Part shown: positions 34,956-47,766 of the stretch, in pieces
Position numbering within the stretch: the first letter of the stretch is position 1
Layout of the letters: the number at the start of each line of letters is the position of its first letter
Source of the DNA: Eucalyptus grandis
Lineage: Eukaryota; Streptophyta; Magnoliopsida; Myrtales; Myrtaceae
DNA: 64,000 nt
NCBI RefSeq assembly: GCF_016545825.1
Contig: NC_052620.1
Location: 16,988,001-17,052,000, forward strand
Reading direction: 5' to 3'
Notes under the pieces: model-generated
Seen by the model: the letters and a program-made list of their open reading frames with translations, nothing else
Database searches by the model: none
Told to the model about the DNA's origin: nothing
Program-made: the position numbers and the translations under genes

Positions 34956-36480
34956 TGTTCCATCATTAACTATAGCATTTGCTGTTTGGGAAAATATGGA
35001 TTCAAATTAGGTAGAACAATGAAGATGGATCTTTAGAGTAATCAAGTCGGATTTTGAAGCATGATATCACTTTCTTTAAGGATTTATTTGCCTCACAAAG
35101 TTGCTAACGTTATGTTCCATCATTAACTATAGCATTTGCTATTTGGGAAAAAATGGCTTCGAATTAGGTAAAATAATGAAGATGGATCTTTAGAAAAATC
35201 AAGGCGGATTTTGAGGCGTGATATCATTTTCTTTAAGAATTTATTTGCCCCACAAAGTTGCTAATAATCACCGAAAAATATCCTCCAGAATACAACAAAG
35301 TCTCAAAAATGAGAATACTAGATAACAATTATAGTATTTCTCCAGGCTCTCTCTAGGAAACAATTAAAAAGATGACTGTTGTTTTTCAAAAAGAATGCTC
35401 GAAAAGATAAAATGATCACACACTATGTTCTTCTAAAAAATGATATGTATATATATAAAATAGTCTTAAAATATAGGCAATTCTTCGTGAAAAATTGCAA
35501 AAAGGAACAAACATGTCCTTTGAAAAATTGCACAGATGAACAAAGGCGTCCATTCGGAAGAAGTTGAAAAAACGAACAAAGGCAACCATTTGAGAAAAGT
35601 TACAAACTGAACGAGTATCTTTTCCAAATGTTGTCTTGAAAAGACACAAACGAAAATTCATAATAATTAAAAATTTATTAAAAAATTTTATTATTATTAT
35701 TATTATTTAATAAATAAAATTATTTTTTTAAATAATTATTCAAAAACAAAACAATTATTATTAAAATTATTATAAAATTTCAAAAGTGCTAATTTTTTAA
35801 ATAATTACTGATTCTCAAAAACAAAACAACCTTTGAATTGATTAAAATTAATAAGATTTTAACCATAAAGAAAAATAATAAAATGAAGAAACAAACGGAT
35901 TTTTAGTGTTCTCTTCTCTCTCTTCTTCTTCTCTTCTTCTTTTCTTCTTCTTTTTTTCTTCTTTTTATTTCGCCGGTCGCCGGCCTCGCCATGGCGCGAC
36001 CGGCCGTCGAGGGCCGGCGACGCCGTCAAGGGCGCGACCTTAGTGCCTCACCGGTCAAAATCGGCCTCGCCGGCCGGGCGAGCTCGGGCTCGCCCTCGCC
36101 GAGCCGGCAATGTGGTCGGGCGAGGCCGCGCCCCCCAATCATTTCTTTTTGGAGCCGAGGTGACCGGCCGAAATAAGAAAAATAAAAATAAAGGAAAAAA
36201 ATGAAAAATAAAATAAAAATGTTTAAAAAATTAAAAGAAACAAAATAAAAATAAAAATTTACCAAACGTGTTTCTATTAATTTTTATTCCCTAACAAACG
36301 TTACCAAACGCGTTCTTTTGTTCAAAATTGTTAGAACGTAAACACTTTTTTTTTTTCTGTTCTAACAAACAAAAAAACATAAACGCGTACCAAACGCACC
36401 AATTGGAAACTTCCTCTCACTTTTCCTGTGTAGGACAAGGAAACATGCACTTAGTTTGTTTTACAAACAAACTTCCAACA
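34956..36480. mobile_element. Rearranged LTR related to the solo LTR, with internal duplication
   Basis: It shares 'gtgatatcactttctttaa' and the terminal 'gttttacaaacaaacttcca' with the solo LTR at 27928-29257. The first ~157 bp occur twice in tandem (34956-35112 and 35113-35268). A GC-rich MITE-like block with 'ggccggcgacgccg' and 'taccaaacgcg' ends has invaded 35880-36330. Confidence 0.6.
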
Positions 36481-37500
36481 TTTGTCACATCACTAGCAAT
36501 GAATGAACCATCGATAAATACACCCTTGCCTTTATATTCCGGATCAACATCAGACTATTGGTGTGCAACTGCGGGAGGTGGAGTGAGACGAGCTTGGAGC
36601 ATATCAAAACGCTTGGTAAGTTGTTTCCGTACATTAAGGGCTGGCTTCACTTCATTCTCAAGACTAGTGATGCAGTTCTATTCATCAAGATTTGGTCATG
36701 GCAACTCTTGAGTGAGTGTGGATTGGATTCTTCAAGAAGCCATGATGTGACAATTTTACCTTGCAAGATGAAAGCGCAAATACTAGTTTAAGAACAAGAT
36801 GTGGTAAAAGGTTTTGACATGAGAGTAAGCACTTTAATGTCATTTTCCTGAAAATTGCATTAGAACGGCAAAGCAAGATTTGGCTCGGACTGTGACCTCT
36901 CTACCTTCCATTTCGTCGAGGAGTCAACATCGTCTCCCAATGAAGATCCCAATGTTGAAAGGCACCTCCCAATTATGCCCTGGTGATCAAATTATGAACT
37001 CAAAGAATATTACCTACCAACCCCACCACTTTGGCCTGTTCTAGGATCACGACAAGATATATGAATGCCATTTTAATTCGTCATATCAGTCAAGTTGGTG
37101 TCTAGGATAATTGTCACCAGAAAAAAAGAAAAAAAAAAAAAAAAGAGGTTGGTGTCTAGGATGTCCACGAGCAACCTATGCATCAAAATTGATGTTCTGC
37201 ACAATAAGAGACAAGTGTGCAATCTAGAAAAGCTACGCAAAATCTAATCTAGCGATGGTGGACCATCTCCTCATATTTGAAATATATTTCTGCGAAAATA
37301 ACGATTTGAATTGGGACCCTTTGAATTAGGATTGTGTCAAACATATTTAAAGCAAAAGTGAAATAAACAAGCAAATTTTAAAAGATTAATCGTGCATGAT
37401 ACAATAAAAGAGTATTAGACTCTGCACAATTTCCTATAATATTTGTATTTCAATATAGCCTCTCAGCCGTCACCGCCAGTAATCCTTACCAGCCTTCGTT
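36481..37500. other. No gene seen
   Basis: The open frames of 77-127 codons at 36328-36791 do not resemble any protein I know. The base composition and 'tctaacaaac' words suggest transposon junction DNA. A micro-retroinsertion lies at 37094-37162. Confidence 0.4.
37094..37162 (+). mobile_element. Micro-retroinsertion: SINE 3' stub with 15-bp TSD
   Basis: GTTGGTGTCTAGGAT occurs at 37094-37108 and 37148-37162. The 39-bp insert is AATTGTCACCAG followed by an A-rich tail with scattered G. The TCACC end matches the 3' end of the SINE-like element at 46576. Confidence 0.8.
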
Positions 37501-37796
37501 CAAGTTGCCGATGCCCTTAGCCATACCGCCTAAACCCCATAGCTTCACCTTCTCGCCTCAAATTTGGGCTTGCAATGCGACATTCGAGACCATGAGATCA
37601 AATCTGATATCGCCAACCTTAGGCTTAGGTGAGGCCAAGTGTCCTGCTGGTGGTGACTTTTTTGGTCATTGGGTCGCGATTACCATGACTCAAATCTTCA
37701 TTGAGAGAGAGGGAGGGAGGGAGAGAGGGGCAGAGATTAAAACTTGGGTACGAGTGATTTTTGTAGTTTCCAAAAAGAGCGGGACGATTCAGTCAT

Positions 37797-38641
37797 TTAG
37801 GCTCCATTCGTTTAGCGAAATGTGGTGTTTCTGGAAAATACAATTATTTTCCGATGTTCGAATGAAATCTGAAAATGAAGTGAAAAATATTTTTCGTTAT
37901 TCAATAAGGAAAATCTTTTCCTCCGTATACTCTTTTTCATTTATTTTATTTTTTTAAATGGAATTTTCATATTTTTTTAAAAATTGATTTTTAATTATTT
38001 TTAACTTTTAAAATATTTTATTAATTTTTTCATTTTTCTTTTTCTTTTCTTTTTTCTTTGTTTTCCATCTCTTTCTTTCTTGGCCGGTCACCAGCCACAA
38101 CGATGGCCCGCGCCCGGCCATTGGCGAGCCTCGAGCTCGTCGACGAGCACGAGGCTTGCCGCTCCCGCATTGGCGAGCGCAAGCATCAAGCTCGAGGCTC
38201 GCCAAATCAACGAGCGCGAGCTTGAGATTGACGAGCTCGAGGTTCGCTTAGTGACGGCCGACGACTAGCCAAGAAAGAAGAAAATGGGAAATAAAGGAAA
38301 AAAAAAAAGAGAAAAGAAAAGAAATAGAAAAGAAAAAGGAAATTAAAGATAATTCGAATTAAAAAGAAAAAAAATTAAAAAATAATTTGAATAAAAAAAG
38401 AAAAGAAGAAGAAGAAACGGGAGAAGGAAGTGGGATTTGTAGAGGTGTGAGATAAGAGAGATCAAGTGAGAAAAATATTTTCCACTTTTCAAAAGTGGAA
38501 AACATTTTCCCCTAATTTAGAAGACTTTTTCATTTTATAAAAATTATTTTTCCTAAGAAATTCATTTTTGTGAAACAAACGCCGGAAAATTCGAAAAACG
38601 TTTTTTCAGAAGTTATTTTCCGTGAAATAAACGCAGCCTTA
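37797..38641. mobile_element. PIF/Harbinger-type MITE, TSD TTA
   Basis: The element 37800-38638 starts GGCTCCATTCGTTTAGCG and ends with the complement of GGCTGCGTTTATTTCACGG, with TTA on both sides. The inner 'ggaaaatattttccac' arms extend the inverted repeat. The GC-rich core (38080-38270) gives long spurious frames. Confidence 0.75.
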
Positions 38642-38934
38642 TAAAACATTTTTTTCTCGAAGGTGGCAAAATCATTTCGTATCAACATACGCATAGGTTG
38701 TCCCCTGTTGATGTTGGATAGGATCGCATGTTGTTCGGTTGATAGCTGTAGAATTACTCGATCACACGTCTAACTGAGCCAAATGGATGGCTCCGTGAGG
38801 AATCAAAGATGAACTTTGCCATTTTTTGGGGACAAATCCATCATGTGCGGAAGCAATTGCGACAAGTTGCCATCAGAAATCGCATAGGCATGAATCTTCC
38901 TGGAATATGCGGGAGAATTCACGAGGGCAAGTTG

Positions 38935-41243
38935 CTCTGCCATGCAAGAGACAAAACAAGACCGATCATTTCGTGAGGAAGAGAATCGAAAAAGTAAGGA
39001 GAAAGATGTCTAGGCAGGCAAGCACAGGACCCACTACTACCTAATCGATTGCTCCATTGAATTACCGATTCGAGGTTAGGATTGTAACGCTTATGAACGA
39101 TCCTGATCAAATGTAGGAGCCCTGGTACTTTGAATTGGCAGACGATTATGCATCGAAAGGAGTAAGAACTTAACAGTGGGTTCCAAAATTGATGAAATGA
39201 ATCAAATTAATGATACCACGAATCTATCCGAAAGAACAAGAGCCGGTGTTTAATTTGCCAAACAGAAATAATCAACTGCAATGACCAGATATAAATCGCT
39301 TGGAGATGAGTGGAAATAATTTGCAAGGGAATTAAATTATTTTTCGAATGTTTGAGCGTGTCTAGTGCTCTTCAGATGCGCTCCTTCTATTGTACATGGG
39401 TGATTGACCTGTCTCAATCATCATTCCCACTTATCAAATCTACATTTCAAACCCATATTTGATGGTGTAATAGTTCCTTCCTTAGGAGGTCGATTACATT
39501 AATAGTGCTCTATAGATGTGCTCCTTTTATCATACTCGGGCGATGACCACTTGACTTCAATTATAAATCGATACCTTTGATAATTGTTGCCACCTAAGAG
39601 TGTTAGTGTATCCTTGCAGCTGATTTGATTTTAGCCAAACTGTGTGAGTTGACATCAGTGCTTCTTAATTCGACTGAGATTGAATTGATTGACATTGACT
39701 TGCTATTATTATGATGGAAGAAAACTATTACTGGCATGTTAACTTAGTTCTATTGGTTTTTCACGGTCAATGCTAGTGTTGATCGTCTAATATATTCACA
39801 GTCAATACCATATCTTAAGTGTTGGCCAATATATTGTTTACTCTTGTTGACACCAACATGTTTTATTAATTAGTCGATCCTCATAGCCAACGTGACTTCG
39901 TATAGTCGATGATTCTGCTTTATTACTACGGCCCAATATAAGGAATTTCTTATTCCCTCAAGGGTTTAGCACTTTCTCATCAATAATTGCCCAAAGTTAT
40001 ATCATACTCAAAACCATTGTTTGTGTTCATTTGATGGCATCAATTCGCATTAACCATAACTCTTTGACATCATAATTTGCTTTTTAAGGGTGCCAACAAA
40101 TTTCTTTTTATTTGTGGGCAGACTTTTGATTGTTGATCCCCATAAGTTGAAGTGACTTTCAAGAAGTTATTGCATGATCTGTTAACAATTTAGACTAATA
40201 TCATCTTAACCATTAACCTAATGGATTCCACCATGAGAATCACACCATCAGTATGATGAATTTTATTTATATAATTAATAAATCATATTATATTTTCAGG
40301 ACATTAAGAAAAGAGAAATGTTAAAATATATTATGAAATTATATAAAATCATTGTCGACTATTTTAAAAAACTTAAACTTTAACATAAAGGCTTAATTTA
40401 ATATTTAATTATTTAACATGTTCCCTTAGATGCTTATTAAATCTTATTAAATGTGCTTTGAAATTTTTAAAATTTATTAGATGAAATAAACTTTTATAAT
40501 ATCTTGAAAAGTGTTTACTGTCATGTTTAGTTTACTTAATTAAGTTCCAAATAATTCCTCCAAGAGGGTGCGTCTTTCCCCAAAGAAGGCCCAAACTCCC
40601 GACTCCAATCCATGCTTTCTGCCAAGTTGTTTGATAAAACTATGGACTGTCAAAAGCCATTTTGTAAAATTTACATTTATAAATGCTATTTTCTTTTTTA
40701 ATGATAGACCGTTGGAGAGACATTTCCCCCGATGTCATCACTTTCGGCAACTCATTATCAATGTTTCCATTGTTTTTATCTATTCTGACAAGATATGGTG
40801 AGATGTTCTATCCATGGATGCTAGTCACATTCATAGGTAGGATAATTCAATATTGCTCCGAAAATGCAACTTTCCAATGAACCTCTACCCCTCCATTCCT
40901 CCAAAGGCTTTTCAACCCTCTTGCAAATGCAATTGCATCTCCCCAAAGTGCTAAAAAAATTGAACAAAACACCTTCGCTTTTGCCTAATCCCCTTTAGAG
41001 CCCCAAAGCCCCTTCTACATGCTGAACCAAACAGGCCTCAATCCGTCTAAAATGCAGACATAAGAGTCTCCCACGAGTTAATCCATCCATCTTTCCTCCT
41101 GTCGTCGTCATCTGGTCTATCTCCCTCTATGTCATCAAAGCCTGGCCATCTCCCTCTCTTATAGTCTTACTCTCCTTCGTGTGGCCGCGTTACAAAAAGC
41201 TTCTCTCGCCATTTTGGGCATGCCCGCTTCATTTTCTCTCTCT
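38935..41243. repeat. Duplicated segment X, copy 2
   Basis: Same sequence as 25030-26885, enlarged by the 40612-41038 insertion. Its right end runs into the isolated NAGS first exon at 41304 through a (CT)n tract, so X may be that exon's original upstream region (inference). No convincing gene inside. Confidence 0.85.
40612..41044. mobile_element. ~0.43 kb insertion in segment X copy 2
   Basis: Absent from copy 1, where 'gactccatccgtc' is continuous. The insert is bounded by CAATCC repeats (about 40606-40611 and 41039-41044). Its right end 'GAACCAAACAGGCC' resembles the terminal repeat of the MITE at 44099. An open stretch with 'ISPDVITF' (from 40683) is not recognised with confidence. Confidence 0.65.
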
Positions 41244-41257
41244 AGAATCATTTGACG

Positions 41258-41260
<3 letters not shown>

Positions 41261-41289
<29 letters not shown>
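41261..41289. repeat. (CT)n microsatellite in leader
   Basis: Fourteen CT units end 15 bp before the ATG at 41304. CT-rich leaders are common in plant 5'UTRs. Confidence 0.9.
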
Positions 41290-41293
<4 letters not shown>

Positions 41294-41303
41294 TAGAGAG
41301 ACC

Positions 41304-41702
41304 ATGGCCACTTCCAATTCGAGACCGTGGATTTGCACGCGCAGCCACCACGAAGAGCACTGTCCGGCCAATCGGAGGCGGAGCTGCCAACAGACTCACC
41401 ACCGCTCGGGCGGCGAATTATCTGGAGGGAAAGCGAGGCTGTTGAAGATCCCCGGTGGGGTTGGGCTGAGAGTTGGGGGGAGGAAGAAGGGGGCGGCGGC
41501 GGCGGCGGCACAGTGTGGGTGCCGGCGGGACGACAGCGGGGGCAATTGGTACAGATATAGAAGAACTACGGAGGAACAGAGGGGGTTCGTGGACGACATC
41601 CGGGAGGCGCAGCCTTACATTCACGCCCACAGAGGGAGGACCTTCATCGTCGTCCTCTCCGGCGAGATCGTCGCCGGGCCTTGCTTGGACTCCATCCTCA
41701 AG
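41304..41702 (+). CDS. Isolated first exon of N-acetylglutamate synthase
   Basis: A good-context ATG ('accATGg') opens 133 codons. The first ~85 residues are basic/Ser/Gly-rich and transit-peptide-like. The end 'FVDDIREAQPYIHAHRGRTF' then 'IVVLSGEIVAGPCLDSILK' is the start of the NAGS amino-acid-kinase domain. It aligns to '[20 protein letters not shown]' in the gene at 47918. The exon ends at a consensus-like donor, AAG/GTCAGT, in phase 0. I find no exon 2 homologue between here and 47900. It is either a stranded duplicate exon or an alternative first exon of the NAGS gene, whose exon 2 (48668) also starts in phase 0. Confidence 0.8.
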
Positions 41703-41914
41703 GTCAGTTCTCATCTGCCGCCTCTCTCAAAAGCAACATCTTCGAAGACCATTTCCAACGGATGAGTAAAATGATTGTTCTAAATGATGATCAAAGTTAC
41801 ACAGAAAGAAATATTTAGAAATTAAAACAAAATGATTTTAATCCTCCATTATTAAATTTTCTTTTTCTTTATATAATTTTATCGCAAGAGATTGGAATTC
41901 CTTGTTGCTCTCAA

Positions 41915-41958
41915 GTATATGCCTTTGTTACGACCAAAAAAAAGGTATATGCCTTTGT
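41915..41958 (+). mobile_element. Micro-retroinsertion: 16-bp SINE stub
   Basis: GTATATGCCTTTGT occurs at 41915-41928 and 41945-41958. The insert is TACGACC, eight A and a G. It is 210 bp after the donor of the isolated NAGS exon. Confidence 0.75.
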
Positions 41959-41959
41959 G

Positions 41960-44098
41960 ATCAATATGAGGACAACTGCTGTTTGGCATTTAGTAAATTT
42001 TCAGAGCTTTAAAAAAATATTATCATAAATAAACAAAGCCTAGAATAACTTAATATATCAGTGAAGAATTATTGACAGCAAGTAAGTTATAAGTTTTATG
42101 TAGTTTATAATTTACAAGTGATCACTCTTTTGCAGACATGTCCTATTACACTTTGTATAATAATTTTAGATTTTCCAATGAGAAAAATGCATTTGACCAC
42201 AAGTAAATTAGTTTTCTAAGTTTATCATGTCCACAGGGTGATATTTTGGTGACCTTAGGGAAATAAGTGCCGATTTCATAGATTTTTCTAACGCGTGCAT
42301 TTGTATATTATAGATACAGTAGGTGCACTTTAATTAATTTACCAAATCTATATATTAAATGATGAACATTTACATAGTACACATGTTGCACGTGCCCCCC
42401 CTCCATGTTCAGAAACACATATTTTTTTTTATTGACTAAAAAATTTAATAAAAAGACCAAACTACCCCTACTAATCTCCCCATTACCCCGCAAACCCCAA
42501 AATCCTCCCAACCATAAACCCTAGCCGCCAACCCCCCCGGGGCGAAAAGAACCAAAACCCACCACGACCATCGGCAGTCGCCGACCGTCGCCCCTCCACC
42601 TTCAACCAACGTATCTCCCACCACTGTCAATGCTGTCCTGCCTCTACATCCGATCGTCGACATCCCTCTCTCGTGCTCTCTCTCTCTCTTTCTACACTTG
42701 CAAAGGATATGTGCAGGACGGCCATGGACAACCTCGTGCGACGCAAGAGCCCAGTTGAAGGTGGAGGTCGTGAGCCGCATGGGCTGGCCATAACGGACCA
42801 CCTCAATCAAGGTCGTCCATGGTCAATTCTAGGTTGGCCCCGCCATGGGGCACAACCTGGACTGAGGTGGTCTATGATGGGGGAGATGGACAGAGGAAAA
42901 AAGCACGGTAGAAAGCGAGGCGAGGCGAGGCGAGGGAGGGCGGGCCCCGGTGGGCAAGCGGTGGAGAGTAGTGACAAGTAGAGGTTACAAAAAAAAATTT
43001 CATGAGTCTAATAAACCAAAGATCATTTAATGATGGATATTAGTAGGGCTGAGCATGATCTGGACTAGTTCGGATTGGGCCGGTCCAGCACCTAATTCGG
43101 GAACCAACCACACAGTAATAGTCTCCAATTTTTTTGATCGAAAATCAATCCCATTGAGTTTGAGACCGAGAACTAAACCAACCCTATGAATTCAGTTCAA
43201 TTGCAAGGTCAACTTGAGACTAACAAACTATTTTTTTGTTTCATTTCAATATTCTCTGAAAGGACAAAAATACCATTTCAAATTACATATCTATTAACAA
43301 CGTGACGTTGAGTAACCAAATTATGAATACTAGTAAAAGCGAACTCGTGAAATATAATAAAACCATAAGAAATTCAAAATATTTAATATAAATCATGAAT
43401 TAAACAACTTCGCATCTTGTTTATTCTTAAATGACCGCTTCAACTTATGCAAATATTAGATACCCAGCACAAATCGAGAAGTCACGTGAGCTTGAAGCTC
43501 TCAGATCAAGTGCAAATCGTGAAGTTGAAAAATAAAAATCTGACACAAATCGAGAACTTACCCAAGCTTGAAGCTCTAAAATCAAGTACAAACTAAGAAC
43601 TCACCAGCTGAGTTATGTTCGTGGGCAAGGGCAAAGAAGTGACAAGCTGCGTTTGTAAGGTGGGCCAAGAGATGTAAGCAATTTCACTAACTCAGTTGTG
43701 CTTGTAAAGCAAGCAAGGAGATGCTAAAGGTGAGTGAATAGAGATAAGTGGAAAGACGAGCAAGGCAAGCGAAGAGAGGCAAGCAACGAGCGAGACGCGA
43801 GAGGCGAGTGAGGCGAGCAAAGAGGGTTTCTATATATATTTGTTTAAATTAGTGTTGGGTTTCTTTCTAATTCTACATTCAACTTTTTAATTTACAAGGC
43901 CAACTGAACTACCTGAGAAAGAAAAAAAGAGAACGGAGAAGGATGCGTTATGTTTTAGAACATACAAAAGTATAAAATATAATATATAAGATACATAATA
44001 AATAATATATCTAATATATATTTATATAATATATAATATATAATATAGATAGAGTTGGTCTGAGTAAACTCCCAAGATTGAGGACCAGCCTACATCAT
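41960..44098. other. No gene seen
   Basis: 42470-42970 is GC-rich with CT tracts and spurious frames on both strands. 43040-43260 carries the 'ggttcgg...gaacc' repeat type also seen at 450-1130 and 57880-58040. 43720-43830 has GAGG/AGGCGAGC-type purine repeats. None resembles a coding exon. Confidence 0.4.
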
Positions 44099-44849
44099 GG
44101 TCCCGTTTGGTTCAACTTTCCCAAAGGGCTTTGGGTCTCTTGGGAAAAAATTTAGGTGTTTGGTTTAATATTTGCAACTCCCTTGACCAAATGCTCCCCT
44201 TTGAAATGCTAAAAAAAGCGGGTGGGGACTTGCTTTGGACTTTCAACATTTTGAGATGCAACTCCACCTCTACTATTCATTTGTTGACTTTTTTTTTTTT
44301 TTACCGAGCATCTTCTCCATACCCCAATTGCTAGGTGCCGGATCCGGATCGGCGGCGAGCGATGCCCGAGGTCTAGGGAACCTAGATTTGGCCGCCAGCG
44401 AGGCTACTTGAGGTCGTGCGACCTCAAGCGATGTCGTCTGGGCCTTGCCGGCGGCTAGATTTGGGTCCGCACAACCTAGGCAGGCGTCGCCTGGGTTGCA
44501 CGACCTCAGGTGACCTAGGCGACACCTGCCAGGTCGCAAGCCCATATCTAGTTGTCGGTGAGGCCTAGGCGGTGTCGCTTGAGGTCATGCGACCTCAGGC
44601 AGCCAGATCTGGTCGCCAGTGGTTGGCCGTCGTTGATCAGCGATGGAGTTTCATCAGATTTTATTTTTATTTTTTAATAAAATAATAAAATCCCTTTGCA
44701 AATGTTGGGTTTATCAAACGGTATTTACACCAAAGCCACTTTCAAATGCCTAATTTGTCAAACATTCAAGCATTCCCGAAAACCCCTTTGGAGTAAAGAT
44801 ATTTGCATTTGCCAAAAAACATTTGCTCAAAGCCAAACCAAACGGGCCC
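44099..44849. mobile_element. MITE with GGNCCCGTTTGGTT ends
   Basis: The left end GGTCCCGTTTGGTTCAAC faces the right end AAACCAAACGGGCCC. A longer imperfect match continues inward ('cccaaagggctttggg' against 'caaatgcctaatttg'-like words). The GC-rich core (44330-44640) is non-coding. The element interrupts a repeat whose halves lie at about 44040-44098 and 44850-44960. Confidence 0.7.
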
Positions 44850-45357
44850 TATATAGGTTTAGAGGTCTCAAGACCAAGAATCGACCTAGTTAGGAAATGA
44901 ATCAAGATCGACTAAGTTGGACCGATCTAGAGTCAAACCTTCACCGATGCCAACCTCTAGATTTTAGTAGGTTTAGAAGAAACCCAATTTCAACACATTT
45001 TATTCAAGATTAATGTTAAGAGCATTTTGCTCCAACACTCTCTAAAATGATTAAATAGAAAACCAGCTTTATTAATTTCTCCGATAACACGGAGGATTGA
45101 GACATACATACAAATGGGGGATATCAAATATAAATCACACTGCTTTTTTAAAACTATAGAAATTAAAAAAAAAAATAAAGGCAGAGGAGGAATGCTGTAA
45201 AAAAAAGTTCCCTGTATATAAAGCTACAGTAATTGTGGTCTTGATTTTTAACTCGTTATTCGTAAATTTTTGGGCCTATCCGGCTCTACTTGTACACCAT
45301 GACAACTTTTGGTTTTCTTTCTATGTGTTAAAGTCACCTTGCGACTATTCTTTCTTT

Positions 45358-45995
45358 TACCTTAAAATTTATTACGAAAGTACAAATAATTTCTAAAAAA
45401 AAAAACACAATAAAATTTTTAAAACTTGTCGCGAAAGTATAATTGAGTCTTACAATTTTCAAAATGTGCGATCAAGTCCTAAAACTTGTGAAATTGATTC
45501 AATCAAGTTTTTAATTAATTTTGTCTAACTTGACAAACAAGAAAATACTTATAAACTTTAAAACTTGATTGCACTAACTTGAGTCAAGAGCATATAGGCA
45601 CTCACTAGTGGTCACAAAGAGTCACCTGCCAATGCCCACCATCACCAACCCTTTCCAATGATGGTGGGCGGCGTGGCAGCAACAGTGACAAGGATCCCTG
45701 CTTTGCCTTATTCACTTTTTCTTTTTTTAATATATTTTTAATTTAATTTAAATAATATTTAGATTTAAAAAATTATGTTTGGACCAAATGACATTGTCTT
45801 AGCCATGTTGGCACTATGCATGAGAGAGAAAATAATTAAAAAAAGAAAGAAAGTAACATCGATATTTTTTGTTAGCCAAATTAGACAGAGTTAACGTAAG
45901 AATTTGATTGCACCAATTTGACAAATTTTAATATTTGATTACACTATTTTGTAAAATTTAGAATTCAATTACACTTTCATAATAAGTTTTAGGAT
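45358..45995. mobile_element. Inverted-repeat element (MITE)
   Basis: The left arm 'aaaatttattacgaaagtac' faces the right arm 'actttcataataagtttta'. Inner 'aaaacttgt' and 'caagttt' words repeat. AT-rich with a short GC core near 45600-45700; non-coding. Confidence 0.6.
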
Positions 45996-46569
45996 TTGCA
46001 ATGCATTTTTCCAAAAGAAAAGGAGTCATTGTGTATTGCTAATCAAACCCATTTCATGAAAAAAGTTATTTCATATATCATTTTTTCTACAATAGGTAAA
46101 TAAAGGGAAATTACTTCTAGTAAATTAAATTACGCTCACTGTAGTACCAATATATGAAACATTTTTTTGTGTAATTAAAACTCTCAAATTTATGAATACC
46201 CAAACATATCTTCTGTCATATTTCCCTCCAAGATGGCCATTAAAAATCTCATGCGACAGCTTGCATGGACAATGGTAGGTAAGTGAAATTGACTTGAATT
46301 TGATCGAGCTTAGGACATAGCACCAAAAAGTCTAAACTTTGCTTAATCTAACACTAATGTCCAAACAATTTTTCATGTCTCAAGTACACAGACTTGTATC
46401 CAGTGATCAATAATTACATTTCATCATAGTTCTGTTCAAGGTGACCACTAAAAAATCAAAATGGGCGACTTGCGTGGATAATAGCATTCAAATGACCACA
46501 TGTGGAGATATTTTTGGATCATTAGTATCATTTTAGAATTACGAAGACATAATAATAATAATAAAAAAG

Positions 46570-46790
46570 ACTCATCCGTGGGCAGTGTAGTTGGTTGAGA
46601 TCTTTCCTCCAGCGAAGGAGGTCAGCGACTAAAGCGGGGCTCTAGCAGTGGGTTGCTGGGTCAATTTCCCTCAAGGAATAATCGCTATTGGGCCTCCACC
46701 TCGAAGGCCCGTGAGACCCCAAATCGGCATAAGCCGACAAGGATAGGCTCCGGCGGATCCTCGGTCACCAAAAAGAAAAAAAGAAAAAAG
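46570..46790 (+). mobile_element. SINE-like element
   Basis: It has an A-box-like 'TGTAGTTGGTTGAG' near 46588, a degenerate B-box 'GGGTCAATTTCCC' near 46659, a GC-rich body and an end 'CTCGGTCACC' followed by an A/G-rich tail. The TSD is not resolved. Its 3' end matches the stubs in the micro-retroinsertions. Confidence 0.6.
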
Positions 46791-46912
46791 AAAAGGGTTT
46801 TGGAAATATTAAGATTGCACTAGACTTAATTTTTGAGTTTTGGGTGGGATTTTCCCGTTAACAAAATGCAGCCGCCCTTCTTCTCATATTTTGGTTGGGT
46901 CAATTAATGTGG

Positions 46913-47766
46913 CTAGGGCCGCGTTTGATAACGATTCTGTTTTCGGGAATAGATTCTGATAAAAATGATTCTTTTTTATTCTATTCCTAAGAACATATTC
47001 TAAACATTTTAAGTCGCTTGGTAATTGTCCAAAATTTCTGATTCTGGAATAGAATTGCGTTTGATACCATGTTCATTGATTACGTTTCAAATCAATTTTT
47101 TTTTTTTAATTTTTAAAATAAAATTTTTACATTTTTTTTTCATTTTCTCCTATTCTTCTTCTTCTTCTTCTTCTTCTTCTTCTTCTTCTTGTGGTAGTTC
47201 TTTGGACCGGCGACCGGTTAGACGAGGGCCGACGACCTCACCGGAGCGTCACGGCCCTCGTCGGTCGAGCCTCGCCGATGGCTACGCGAGCCTCGTCGGG
47301 GCTCCTCGCCGGTGGTGGACGATAGTTGCGGGGTGGCGAAAGGGAAGAAGAAGAAAAGTTGGTTTTGATTTTTAAATTTGTTCCTGGAACAATAATCAAT
47401 TTTTTTTTTTTTTTTGGTGACCTGAAAATCACCGTACAGCCAGCAGTCAACGATGTAAACTCAAAACGGTGTTAGCGCAGAATCTACCATCATGACACCA
47501 CACTTAAGACCACTAGCAACCACGCTGGGATTCGAACTTCTCCCATTTTGTGAGAAAGAGAAAGCTTGAGCCAATGTGGCCACCACATGGGATGGTAGAA
47601 TGAACTCTTTTTTTATTCTTAATTCTACTCTAAATTTGTTCTTGAGAATAAATTTTTCTTCGAAAATAAAATTTTACCAAACGCGATTTTATTCCGATCT
47701 CGAAAATAAAAAATTAGAATCCGGCACTTTTTGCCATCTGTTTGGCACGTTGCCAAACAGCCCCTA
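46913..47766. mobile_element. PIF/Harbinger-like MITE, host of a SINE
   Basis: The element 46916-47763 starts GGGCCGCGTTTGATAACG and ends with the complement of GGGGCTGTTTGGCAACG, flanked by CTA on both sides. It has a (CTT)n tract at 47154-47190 and a GC-rich core. A reverse SINE (about 47403-47590) is nested inside. It is a sister of 56540-57490, which has the more regular TAA duplication. Confidence 0.75.
47403..47590 (-). mobile_element. SINE on the reverse strand, nested in a MITE
   Basis: On the reverse strand it contains the B-box AGTTCGAATCCC (47527-47538) and ends 'CAGGTCACC' plus a long A-tail, seen as the T-run at 47401-47415. The upstream A-box is near 47575. The TSD could not be identified. 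The B-box is what makes it resemble a tRNA. Confidence 0.7.

Noticed and set aside
40568..40880. Possible PPR-like fragment ('ISPDVITFGNSL')
   Set aside because: Too short and without a second repeat; it sits inside a transposon-like insertion, so I do not call it.
22151..47538. Possible tRNA genes at the GGTTCAAATCC / TTCGAATCC motifs
   Set aside because: No acceptor stem or cloverleaf; these are B-boxes of SINEs with A-tails and, in two cases, target duplications.
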